Under the pieces are notes generated by a model that was not told the DNA's origin, searched no databases, and was given only the letters and a program-made list of their open reading frames with translations. Both the position numbers and the translations under genes were made by a program. From Salinimicrobium flavum (GTDB taxonomy: Bacteria; Bacteroidota; Bacteroidia; Flavobacteriales; Flavobacteriaceae), in assembly GCF_042684505.1 (NCBI RefSeq), contig NZ_JBHULT010000006.1, positions 124,001 to 188,000 on the forward strand: a stretch of DNA of 64,000 nucleotides, read 5' to 3'. Below are positions 7,650-15,689 of the stretch, piece after piece; positions within the stretch are counted from its first letter, which is position 1; each line of letters opens with the position of its first letter.

Positions 7650-8651
7650 TTAATTCCCTTTGATCCTGTTCCAGAGATCTATCACGATCTTTCTGCCTTC
7701 ATCAGGTACTTTCTCCACTTCTTCCGCTTTGACCGTACCATTTTCCGGAATTAGTTTATAGCTGAAAACAAAATCAGAATCCTGATCTGAAGGATTTAAT
7801 TTTCCGAAGCGAAGATCATTGAAATACAGGTCGCCCTCCTTTTCAGATATGGTATACCAGCCTTTAGAGATCTTGATAAGACGCTGCACGTTTTGGTCAT
7901 TTTTTAGATTCCCGAGATAATGATGGTTCTTGGGAACAGCTTCAAACCTGATCATGTCATCATCAAATAACGAATAATAACCTATAAGGTAAGCGTCCTC
8001 TGCCTCTACATTCGCCGTCCACAAAATGGTATTGAAAGGCGTAGGCCTGGTATCTATCCTTTCATAAAAGATCCCTTGCCGTTCAAGACTGTCAACGAAT
8101 TTTTCGTAGGTTACAGCCTTGAGTACCAGGCTCAGGGCGAGGTAGCCGGTACTGATTATCAACCCCAGGTTATTGTAGTTACGTCGTTTCAGGGTACCCC
8201 GTTTTTGCCGCATAGCGAGGATAAGTAAGATAAGGAAGGGTAGTGTGTATAACGGGTCAATAACAAAGATGTTCTTAAAGGCCAGCCGGTTCTCCAGCGG
8301 CCAGAAAAGTTGCGTCCCCCAAGTGGTGAACGAATCAAGGATAGGATGGGTGAACAGCCCCCAGAACATGAGCAGTGACCATTCCTTCCAGGTCGCGGGT
8401 GACTTACTCTCCAGCAGGGAGATCAAATAGCCCAGAATGGGTGCGGCAAGAACAGAAAAAACAATAGAATGACTGAAGCCCCTGTGAACCTCAATAGCAG
8501 TGATGGTGTCTGTAAAATATCCGGCAAAAGCATCAAGGTCAGGAATGGTACCGGCGATGGCGCCATACATCATTGCTTTGTTGCCCACTTTCCGGCCAAG
8601 AACTGCCTCTCCTACTGCGGCGCCAAGTACTATTTGAGTTAAACTATCCAT
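7650..8651 (-). CDS. DUF457/YdjM-like membrane protein (annotated as metal-dependent hydrolase)
   Basis: 333 residues. The N-terminal MDSLTQIVLGAAVGEAVLGRK, then AGTIPDLDAF at about residue 35, HRGFSHSIVFS at about 57 and FTHPILDSFTTWGTQL at about 102 carry the His/Asp pattern of the family (D-x-D, H..SH, H..LD). Several transmembrane helices follow to about residue 180; the C-terminal 150 residues look soluble. Some homologues are called membrane-bound metal-dependent hydrolases, but the reaction is not established. The next gene on the same strand (DUF885) may be co-transcribed. Confidence 0.85.
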   Translation of the reverse strand: MDSLTQIVLGAAVGEAVLGRKVGNKAMMYGAIAGTIPDLDAFAGYFTDTITAIEVHRGFSHSIVFSVLAAPILGYLISLLESKSPATWKEWSLLMFWGLFTHPILDSFTTWGTQLFWPLENRLAFKNIFVIDPLYTLPFLILLILAMRQKRGTLKRRNYNNLGLIISTGYLALSLVLKAVTYEKFVDSLERQGIFYERIDTRPTPFNTILWTANVEAEDAYLIGYYSLFDDDMIRFEAVPKNHHYLGNLKNDQNVQRLIKISKGWYTISEKEGDLYFNDLRFGKLNPSDQDSDFVFSYKLIPENGTVKAEEVEKVPDEGRKIVIDLWNRIKGN

Positions 8652-8701
8652 GTTGGGGGAAATTCCAATTTTTCAAATTCAAAATTCCAATTTTTTACTT
8701 C

Positions 8702-8734
8702 AGACCTAACAGGTTTTAAAAACCTGTTAGGTCT
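8702..8734. repeat. Palindromic repeat, CCTAACAGGT class (copy 8)
   Basis: AGACCTAACAGGTTT and AAACCTGTTAGGTCT around a short centre, between the MutS-like and DUF457 genes. Last copy seen in the window. Confidence 0.85.
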
Positions 8735-8755
8735 CTTTCGATCCTTTCCGCTGAA

Positions 8756-10528
8756 TCAATCCACAATTTCCATCTTTTTAAGAAGGAAAGAGGCATTCAT
8801 ATTTTGACAGATACCGGTCTTGAAGCGGTAATCAAAGTTAAGTTCGTCGTTGATGATCTCGGCATCAAAATAATAGTTCTTTACCTGTGGAAGCTCTTTG
8901 GTTACCTCACAAAGACTGAGATCATGCGTGGCGATGATGCCGGTTGAACGGGACCCTACGAGCTTTTCGATGAACTTGCGGGAACCAATGGCTTTGTCTG
9001 TACTGTTCGTTCCTTTCAGGATCTCATCCAGGATAATGAAATATTTATCATTTTTGATCTCGTCGACTATATATTTTAAACGCTTGAGTTCTGAAAAGAA
9101 ATAGGATTCATCATCTGTAAGGGAATCTGTAGTACGCATACTGGTAATGAGTTTAATGGGGGTGTACTCACAGGAAGCCGCGCAAACAGGAAGCCCTGTA
9201 TTAGACATAAGGATCTGCAGACTAACCGTTCTCAAAAAGGTACTTTTTCCCGCCATGTTTGCGCCCGTTATAATAAAGAACTGCTCCTTTTCAATGGAAA
9301 AGTCGTTGGCTATCCTTTTTTCAGGATCCAGTAACGGGTGTGCCAGCTGCCTGGCTTCAGTAATGTGGGAATCATGATGCAACCCGGGAAAAACGTAGGC
9401 CGGGTGGTTAAAACTAAAATTTCCAAGGGAATTATAGGCATCCAGAAATTCAATTACTTCAAACCATTTCTCCACATTTTGACCGTTCTCTTTTATCCAT
9501 TTTTCAAGTTTGTATGACTGGCGCAGGTCCCATAGCAGGAACCCATTTCCCAGTACTCCAAAGATCATGTTATTGCGCTGGTCAAGGGAATCAATGGCAC
9601 GGGAGAATTTTTTCAGGATCAAGGAGGCTTTTTGCTTCTCACTATGAATCAACTCCTTCTTTGCCCTAAGTAATTCCGAAGAAAATGTGGTGGTTTCGAT
9701 CAAACCAAGCAGCTGGTAGTATTGATGGAAAGTATCCTGCACCTTTCCCACACTTTCTGAAAGGAGGTTGACCCTTTTAAGGTAAATGCCGGTGATCATC
9801 AATCCTACAAAGAACCAGAGGCCCAGTTCAATTCCTCCAATGAGATCGAAAAAGAATGCCGTGATCGCAATTCCTGAAACTGCTGAAAAAGCTATGGGAA
9901 GCCATTTCATTATGGCGGGCACAAAAGGTATATACCCTTTTAGCCAGCTCAGGATGGTGCCGGTGCGGGTTTCGGTCTTGACTAATCTGGCCAGGGCAGA
10001 AAAGTTCTGACGCCAGTCGGCTTTCTCCTGAAGTTCCTTTACGGCCTCCTGCTTCAGGTCAATTTCACTTATATCGTTGCTCAGTAAGAGTTGTGCCAGT
10101 TTCCTCTGTCCTTCAGGTAATGCAGTGCGGTTTAAATATTGAAAAAAGGAACCTTTTCCGAAAAGATCCACATCCTGACTAAAGGGATGTTGAGGATCTT
10201 CGAACTCATCACCAGTAGGCAGGTGATGGAATTTCCTGTCCAACACTTCGATCTCTGACTCATTAAGTCTTATTAGCTCCCTGTACTTGTCCCTCTCATA
10301 TTTCAGGTCTGAATGCCGGGATACCAGCACCACGAAAATGGTGATCCCTATGACCAGCACCGCGGTCACTGCACTGGTGTTTCCGAAGTAAAAATAAGTC
10401 AGGTATGCCGTCGCCAGAAAAACCACGAATCGTAAAAGGCTCGAAAAAGCCAGTTTTTTGGAGGCGGTATCGAGATGTGAGCGGTATTTATCTATCTGGG
10501 AGGTATAGAAGCTGCGGGGATCATGCAT
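8756..10528 (-). CDS. Membrane-anchored MutS-like ATPase
   Basis: 590 residues. The C-terminal third is a MutS domain V ATPase: Walker A GANMAGKST at about residue 420, Walker B FIILDEILKGTNST at about 500, then the ATHDLSLCE motif at about 535. The middle has the helical lever/core region. Mismatch-recognition and connector domains I-II are absent. Instead there are two pairs of probable transmembrane helices, about residues 28-66 and about 205-250. This is a known Bacteroidota type usually annotated MutS; a role in mismatch repair is doubtful for a membrane protein. The upstream YjbR gene ends 3 bp before its start, so the two form an operon. Confidence 0.85.
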   Translation of the reverse strand: MHDPRSFYTSQIDKYRSHLDTASKKLAFSSLLRFVVFLATAYLTYFYFGNTSAVTAVLVIGITIFVVLVSRHSDLKYERDKYRELIRLNESEIEVLDRKFHHLPTGDEFEDPQHPFSQDVDLFGKGSFFQYLNRTALPEGQRKLAQLLLSNDISEIDLKQEAVKELQEKADWRQNFSALARLVKTETRTGTILSWLKGYIPFVPAIMKWLPIAFSAVSGIAITAFFFDLIGGIELGLWFFVGLMITGIYLKRVNLLSESVGKVQDTFHQYYQLLGLIETTTFSSELLRAKKELIHSEKQKASLILKKFSRAIDSLDQRNNMIFGVLGNGFLLWDLRQSYKLEKWIKENGQNVEKWFEVIEFLDAYNSLGNFSFNHPAYVFPGLHHDSHITEARQLAHPLLDPEKRIANDFSIEKEQFFIITGANMAGKSTFLRTVSLQILMSNTGLPVCAASCEYTPIKLITSMRTTDSLTDDESYFFSELKRLKYIVDEIKNDKYFIILDEILKGTNSTDKAIGSRKFIEKLVGSRSTGIIATHDLSLCEVTKELPQVKNYYFDAEIINDELNFDYRFKTGICQNMNASFLLKKMEIVD

Positions 10529-10531
10529 AGA

Positions 10532-10894
10532 TCAGGATTCTAAATTTTTTAATTCTTGCTGTTGTCTTCCTGAAAGTCCGCTCACCACAAGATCGTAGGA
10601 ATGATCAATAAGTTCTTTCACCAGCTGCGGCGGGAGGGTTTCGGGAATGATGGTATTCCAGTGTTTTTTGTTCATATGGTAGGCGCCGGTGATCCTGCCG
10701 TCAAATTCCTCCCTGAGGATCATCGACCTTTCAGGATCACATTTCAGGCTTATCTGGAAAGGAACATGCTCCAGGCCACTCAAAGCGAACATCTTTCCCA
10801 TGACCTTGAACACCAGGGTTTCCTCATCAAAGGGGAATTCTTCGGTAACCCCTTTTTTGGAGAGGCAGTAATTCCTGAAAATTTCGACATTCAT
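10532..10894 (-). CDS. MmcQ/YjbR family protein
   Basis: 120 residues matching the YjbR/CyaY-like fold: N-terminal FRNYCLSKKGVTEEFPFDEETLVFKVMGKMFAL and C-terminal HWNTIIPETLPPQLVKELIDHSYDLV are the family signatures. Described as DNA-binding in some annotations; function not established. First gene of a two-gene unit with the MutS-like ATPase. Confidence 0.9.
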   Translation of the reverse strand: MNVEIFRNYCLSKKGVTEEFPFDEETLVFKVMGKMFALSGLEHVPFQISLKCDPERSMILREEFDGRITGAYHMNKKHWNTIIPETLPPQLVKELIDHSYDLVVSGLSGRQQQELKNLES

Positions 10895-10963
10895 GCTATT
10901 GTTTTTCTTTCCTGGGTACTTTCTGCGGAAGGTTTTTTCAAAGATAGGAAGAAGTAGAAGAAT

Positions 10964-11353
10964 TTAGCCGGGTTGGGCATTATTGGTATCCTGCTGCACA
11001 CTTTGCTTCCCGATCTCTCCCGTATGGGTAAATTTAAAGCCTTTATTGTATTTCAAACCATACCCCAGGAGCCGGTCAAAGGAGGCGTGGGAGAAAAGAA
11101 TGATACCTGCCAGTTGCATTTCGTCAATTCCATAGAACCTCCCCGCCAGCCAAATACCTATCGCGATGCCTTAATGATGCAGTAAGTTGTAGGTTAAAGC
11201 TCCTGCTTTATTTCCAAAAAGGTAACCCAACATCCCAAGATCGGGTGCAAAGAAAAGGACTAAAAATATCCCCCAATGAAAATCCAGTAGATTACAGGTG
11301 TAGATCCCCAGGAGTAACATTGCCAGTTCCTCAAGTTTTAAAGTTGTTTTCAT
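10964..11353 (-). pseudogene. DUF4260 family membrane protein, interrupted by an in-frame stop
   Basis: The frame beginning at 11353 reads MKTTLKLEELAMLLLGIYTC...GALTYNLLHH, then TAA at codon 61 (11173-11171), then continues in the same frame for 68 codons (GIAIGIWLAGRFYG, AGIILFSHASFDRLLGYGLKY, FTHTGEIGK) to a TAA at 10966-10964. The part after the stop is the normal C-terminal half of DUF4260, and family members usually have Lys right after LHH, so AAA to TAA would explain it. The 60-residue N-terminal piece alone lacks half the membrane segments. The start overlaps the stop of the cyclase gene upstream by one base, so both were one operon. Confidence 0.8.
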
Positions 11354-12102
11354 CAGTTTTCGATTTGATATAGCACGGGTTTGCAGGGCGCGGCATCGTT
11401 CTCAAACGAAGCGGGCTGAAGGTTCAGGAAAAACATACCGTCCTCCACCTTTGAAGGCACGTAGACCAGTTCGGTAATGGTAGCTTCAAAGCGGGTGTTT
11501 TTAGGGTAATTCCAGAATGCTTTATGAGCCAGTAATTTTCCTTCATCTTTCTCCCTGTCTACAGAAGGCAGATCTACAAGTAAGTGGTTCACTCCGCACT
11601 CGCGAATATACAGTGCGGCAGCCTCCTCAAGGTACGGCCAGTTCGTATGGGAGTAGTGTTTACTGCGTTTGGAAAAGGTATTGGGAAGGGTGCGAATCAC
11701 TAATGCTTCTGCTTCCTCTTTTTGGAATAGCTTCTGAATTTGCTCTTTTGTGATCACTTTATCTTCTCCCCGGGTCACCGGTTCCACTGAAATGAGCTTC
11801 GCCAAAAAGAAGAAATTTTTAAGACTTTCATTGATGCTGTGAAATTCGGGAGTGATGTGGCCTACACATTCGGTATGAGTAGCGTGCCCGTGCGGATTGA
11901 AATAAACATCATTAAAATTGGTGGAAGCCCCCAGGCTCACCTTGCCGACGAATTCCCCTTCCTTCACCGGTTTGATCTTTGGGGCACCCAAATACCAGGC
12001 GATGGGATTTTTATCATCGCCTCTCAAACTTAGAGAGATGTCCAGGGGTTTGGAAAGATCTGTTTTATAACTTTCATTATTATGTTGAATAGTTGCCTGC
12101 AT
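11353..12102 (-). CDS. Cyclase-family (kynurenine formamidase-like) metal-dependent hydrolase
   Basis: 249 residues of the putative cyclase/KynB fold (Pfam Cyclase). The metal-binding motif is seen as FNPHGHATHTECVGHI at about residues 69-84, corresponding to HxGTHxDxPxH with substitutions; LLVDLPSVDREKDEG (about 174) and the following H (AHKAFWN) fit the rest of the site. Family members hydrolyse cyclic amides or formamides; no other kynurenine genes are nearby, so the substrate is unknown. Cytoplasmic. Its stop overlaps the start of the DUF4260 gene (TGATG). Confidence 0.85.
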   Translation of the reverse strand: MQATIQHNNESYKTDLSKPLDISLSLRGDDKNPIAWYLGAPKIKPVKEGEFVGKVSLGASTNFNDVYFNPHGHATHTECVGHITPEFHSINESLKNFFFLAKLISVEPVTRGEDKVITKEQIQKLFQKEEAEALVIRTLPNTFSKRSKHYSHTNWPYLEEAAALYIRECGVNHLLVDLPSVDREKDEGKLLAHKAFWNYPKNTRFEATITELVYVPSKVEDGMFFLNLQPASFENDAAPCKPVLYQIEN

Positions 12103-12225
12103 GAAATAAGCTTTTTGATTTGAAGGTCAGATGTAAAAATAGAATCTTTTTTAAGACCAGAAATCTCTTTCCAGCTTCAAATTTTGAAATTAGTTTTAGA
12201 GAGATTTGTTTGTTCTTTAGACTCC

Positions 12226-12400
12226 TTTTCCGAAGAATAGGCGGCAAAACTTCGAAATCCAGGAGCACCTTTTTTGGTGCGACGCGAAGTTTTGTCCGCC
12301 GATTTTTGTGCCGCAGCAGCGGAACAAAAAATTCCCTGGAAAAGGCGTCCTTTTCTTTGCTTCGTTTCTTTTGGACGAGCAAAAGAAATGAAGGGCAAAG
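12226..12400. repeat. Intergenic hairpin-rich element
   Basis: The 350-bp gap 12103-12452 has no convincing gene. It holds a nested hairpin with outer arms CGGCAAAACTTCG (12242-12254) and CGAAGTTTTG (12285-12294) and inner arms GCACC/GGTGC around T6, then a second hairpin TTTCTTTTG/CAAAAGAAA at 12365-12388. It resembles hairpin-rich sequences found between genes in many bacteria; no second copy was seen in this window. Confidence 0.5.
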
Positions 12401-12452
12401 GGTAGAGAACAATGGTCCTGGTAATGGTGAGCAAAGAAGCATGAATTAGATT

Positions 12453-13571
12453 TCACTCTATCCAAAACAGCTCCGCCGCGATGCCGTCGCTAAGGAATTT
12501 GCCCTTTTTGGAAACCTGCAGTCTGCCTTCTTTCCACTCCAGCATTCCATCCCGGATCAATTTTGCAGCTTCAGCAAGCAGATAATCTTTATACTTTAAT
12601 CCAAAACTCCTTTCTACCTCTTCTACAGAAACGCCCCATTTAGTGCGCAGGCGGGTCATAACCAGTTCATTGTAGCGGTCTGTAATTGAAAGCTTTTCAA
12701 CCTCTGCCGGGATTTCCCCTTTTTCAAGGGACTTTATATAAAGTGTATTATTGCTAACGTTCCATTTTCTTTGAAAACCGTCAAAAGAATGTGCTGACGG
12801 ACCGATCCCCAGGTACGGCTTACCAAACCAGTAAGCTGTATTGTTGCGGGAAAAATAACCCGATTTCCCGAAATTGGAAAATTCATAGTTCTCAAAACCT
12901 GCTCCTTCCAGTACTTCTATCGTGATCTCGTACTGCTCCCGTGCCGATTCTTCTTCCACGGGGGCGATCTTCCCTTTTTCGATCATGCTCTTTAGGGCTG
13001 TTCGGGGCTCAACGGTAAGGGCATAGCTGGAAATATGTGGCACCCCAAGATCGAGCGCTATTTGGAGGTTTTTCTTCCAGCGCTCATTGCTCATCCCGGG
13101 AATTCCGTAAATGAGATCAATAGAAATATTATCAAAATACTTTTTAGCAATTTGTATAGATTGCAGTGCCTCCTTCTCGTTGTGGGCCCGGTTCATGAGC
13201 TTCAGGTCCTCTTCAAAAAAGGACTGTACACCAATGCTTAGGCGGTTAACGGGAGAAGCAGCCAGCATCCTGATCTTTTCTTCGGTAAGATCATCGGGAT
13301 TGGCTTCAAGGGTGACCTCTGCATCTTCGGCTATGGAGTAATTCTGCTGAATAACCTCAAAGATCTGCTGCAATTCTTCCGCAGAAAGCAAAGAAGGTGT
13401 TCCCCCACCAAAATAAATGGTTTCCACTGTCCCGGGCTCCTCATCCTTCCGAAGCAACAGCTCTTTGCAAATAGCTTCCACCATCTGTGGCTTCTTCTTT
13501 ACCGAAGTCGAGAAATGGAAGTCACAGTAGTGACAGGCTTGTTTACAAAAAGGTATGTGAATGTACATCAA
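12453..13571 (-). CDS. hemW: Radical SAM haem chaperone HemW
   Basis: 372 residues. Starts MMYIHIPFCKQACHYCDF, the HemW-type radical SAM motif CxxxCxxC (residues 9, 13 and 16) plus C/F; GGGTPSLL at about residue 57 and the SIGVQSF segment at about 116-122 are typical of the HemN/HemW family. The C-terminal HemN domain follows (about 300-372). Length fits HemW, a haem-binding protein often mis-annotated as coproporphyrinogen III dehydrogenase. A single gene, followed upstream by AT-rich repeats and the four-helix-bundle gene. Confidence 0.92.
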   Translation of the reverse strand: MMYIHIPFCKQACHYCDFHFSTSVKKKPQMVEAICKELLLRKDEEPGTVETIYFGGGTPSLLSAEELQQIFEVIQQNYSIAEDAEVTLEANPDDLTEEKIRMLAASPVNRLSIGVQSFFEEDLKLMNRAHNEKEALQSIQIAKKYFDNISIDLIYGIPGMSNERWKKNLQIALDLGVPHISSYALTVEPRTALKSMIEKGKIAPVEEESAREQYEITIEVLEGAGFENYEFSNFGKSGYFSRNNTAYWFGKPYLGIGPSAHSFDGFQRKWNVSNNTLYIKSLEKGEIPAEVEKLSITDRYNELVMTRLRTKWGVSVEEVERSFGLKYKDYLLAEAAKLIRDGMLEWKEGRLQVSKKGKFLSDGIAAELFWIE

Positions 13572-13664
13572 TTAACAATTAGCAATGATCAATTATCAGT
13601 TCAGTTATCGATTACCAATAACCAATTATCAGTTTTTTACCATTAGTAATTACCGACTATCTGT

Positions 13665-14024
13665 TTATTTGCCCATTCTGGTCTTTTTTAAAATGCTGAA
13701 CATGATCCTGGAAAGTTCATCTGCCTTACCGAACATTTCTTCAAACTCCTCAGTGGCTATATAATCAGTAGCTTCAAAAAGTCTCAACCAGAATTTTGTT
13801 TCCAGGCTTTCCTTATATGCTATAGAAACTTTTGAGGAAAAATCTGCCGTAGAAATTGCTCCATTGGCTTCGGCTACATTTGCTCCAATAGAAGTGCCCG
13901 ATCTTAAAAATTGTTTTGGCAATACATATTCTTTTTCCTCCCGAACAATCTTCTTATATAATTTCACCGTTCTCACCGCAAAATCAAAAGATTTGTCATT
14001 CAATACATTCTCCTTTCTTTCCAT
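13665..14024 (-). CDS. Four-helix-bundle protein (23S rRNA intervening-sequence family)
   Basis: 119 residues, mostly helical. Signature segments are LRSGTSIGANVAEANGA at about residues 42-58 and YKESLETKFWLRLFEAT at about 71-87, as in the TIGR02436 family first seen inside 23S rRNA intervening sequences. Function is unknown. Both flanks (13572-13664 and 14025-14106) consist of short AT-rich degenerate repeats (TGATCATTG, CAATTATCAG) resembling those between dinB and the second dnaE, which suggests insertion. It sits between ruvC and hemW on the same strand. Confidence 0.85.
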   Translation of the reverse strand: MERKENVLNDKSFDFAVRTVKLYKKIVREEKEYVLPKQFLRSGTSIGANVAEANGAISTADFSSKVSIAYKESLETKFWLRLFEATDYIATEEFEEMFGKADELSRIMFSILKKTRMGK

Positions 14025-14099
14025 AGCTCTCTTTTTTGTACAATTCGAACCTAAAAATTATTGATTTTAGTCAAGTGATCATTGTTTATTGATCATTGA

Positions 14100-14651
14100 T
14101 CATTGAATTTTATTAGGATTTTGCTTTACAAACGCTTCCCAGCCTGTGTAGCTTTTTCCGGATTCTACTTTTCCGGCATTGTAGAAATGGCAAACCGCCG
14201 CTGCGAGTCCGTCTGTGGCATCGAGGTTCTTAGGTAAGGTTTTCAGGGAAAGCAGGCTTTGCAGCATTTTTGCCACCTGTTCCTTGCTGGCATTTCCGTT
14301 TCCGGTAATGGCCATTTTGATCTTTTTCGGGGAATATTCGGTTACCGGAACTTCCCTGCTCAATCCCGCTGCCATGGCTACTCCCTGTGCCCTGCCCAGC
14401 TTTAACATAGATTGCACGTTCTTTCCGAAGAAAGGGGCTTCAATAGCGATCTCATCTGGGTGCCAGGTATCGATCAATTCAATGGTTCGCTCAAAAATGA
14501 GCTTCAGTTTCACATAAGGATCTTCATATTTTTGCAGCTGCAGTTCATTGAGCTGTAAAAATGACATTTTTTTGTTCACGACCTTAATGAGACCAAATCC
14601 CATGATCGTGGTACCGGGATCAATCCCTAAAATGATTTTTTCGGTATTCAA
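14100..14651 (-). CDS. ruvC: Holliday junction resolvase RuvC
   Basis: 183 residues. LGIDPGTTIMGFGLI at residues 8-22 gives the first catalytic Asp; EIAIEAPFFGKN (about 67) gives the catalytic Glu; the C-terminal KNLDATDGLAAAVCHFYN (about 142) gives the DxxD pair. Nicks four-way junctions with RuvAB during recombination. Length is normal. No ruvA or ruvB in this window. Confidence 0.95.
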   Translation of the reverse strand: MNTEKIILGIDPGTTIMGFGLIKVVNKKMSFLQLNELQLQKYEDPYVKLKLIFERTIELIDTWHPDEIAIEAPFFGKNVQSMLKLGRAQGVAMAAGLSREVPVTEYSPKKIKMAITGNGNASKEQVAKMLQSLLSLKTLPKNLDATDGLAAAVCHFYNAGKVESGKSYTGWEAFVKQNPNKIQ

Positions 14652-14723
14652 AAGCTTCGTATTATTGCAGGGTAAATCCCTGTTACGCTAAAACCAGGAA
14701 GTAACTTCCCCCTAAAATAATTT

Positions 14724-15689
14724 ATGCGTATTACCTCGTACAAAGCTAAACAATTCCTGTCACTAGTACTCAGGATCTTCGTGGTTACGGCTGCAGTATA
14801 TTTTATATGGTACAAGCTCACCTCAGATGAACAAATGGACTTCCGGGACTTCCTGTCTGAATTGTCGCGTTACCGTGTCTTTTCAGTGACCAATATTGCG
14901 ATCCTGGTGTTGCTTACTGTACTAAACTGGTATTTTGAGATCCTTAAATGGCAGACCCTGAGTAGCTATGTGCGGGATAATTCCTTTAAAAGTGCGACCA
15001 AAGAAAGCCTGGCTTCCTTTACGGCAGCTATTTTTACCCCCAGCCGAATCGGGGAGTACGGCGCCAAATGTTTGTATTATGTACGCAGTGCCTGGAGAAA
15101 AATCATTTTTCTTAACTTTATGGGGAACATGGCGCAGCTCTTCGTGACCTATTTCTTTGGAATTGCCGGACTCCTGTACCTCATCACCACCCTTGATCTG
15201 CCCCTGCCGTTGTTCAATCTTCTGCTGGTCTCAGGTTTGCTAATTTCTCCCTTTCTTATATACTGGCTCATGAAGAAGTTCAGGATACGTTTGAAAGGAT
15301 ACTCGGTACAACGCCTTGAAGATTCTTTCCATAATGTGCCCATAAAAATACGCTGGAAAACGCTGCTATTTTCTTCCATCAGATATCTGATTTTCACCCA
15401 TCAGTTCTATTTTCTGCTACTCCTGTTCAAGGTAGATGTATCTTATCCCTTGTTGATCTCGGCCGTTTTCAGCACATTTATCCTTGCTTCTATCATTCCT
15501 ACCATGATCATTTTTGATGCGCTTATTAAAGGAGGGTTCGCGGTGTGGGTATTCGGGTTTTTACAGGTTCCCCAAATCATTGTGCTGAGCGTAGTTCTGG
15601 CGGCCTGGATCCTTAATTTTGGGATACCTGCCGTAGCCGGCAGTTATTTTGTGCTTAAATACAAGAAAAATACACTTGCCACTCCATGA
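14724..15689 (+). CDS. Flippase-like integral membrane protein (LPG synthase TM/UPF0104 family)
   Basis: 321 residues with about eight predicted transmembrane helices. The segment SFTAAIFTPSRIGEYGAKCLYY (about residues 92-113) is the conserved (T/S)P.R.GE signature of the flippase-like domain found in MprF and in hopanoid/glycolipid transporters. No aminoacyl-transferase domain is present. The stop overlaps the start of the downstream glycosyltransferase by 4 bases (ATGATG region), so the two are translationally coupled and probably act on the same lipid or glycan. Confidence 0.8.
   Translation: MRITSYKAKQFLSLVLRIFVVTAAVYFIWYKLTSDEQMDFRDFLSELSRYRVFSVTNIAILVLLTVLNWYFEILKWQTLSSYVRDNSFKSATKESLASFTAAIFTPSRIGEYGAKCLYYVRSAWRKIIFLNFMGNMAQLFVTYFFGIAGLLYLITTLDLPLPLFNLLLVSGLLISPFLIYWLMKKFRIRLKGYSVQRLEDSFHNVPIKIRWKTLLFSSIRYLIFTHQFYFLLLLFKVDVSYPLLISAVFSTFILASIIPTMIIFDALIKGGFAVWVFGFLQVPQIIVLSVVLAAWILNFGIPAVAGSYFVLKYKKNTLATP

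Noticed and set aside
2908..8734. Repeated short palindromes considered as a CRISPR array.
   Set aside because: Copies are kilobases apart and between different genes, with no regular spacers and no cas genes.
12080..12465. Open frames crossing the hairpin element at 12.2 kb in several phases.
   Set aside because: Basic low-complexity peptides (many Arg, Lys, Ser, Phe) from structured, non-coding DNA.
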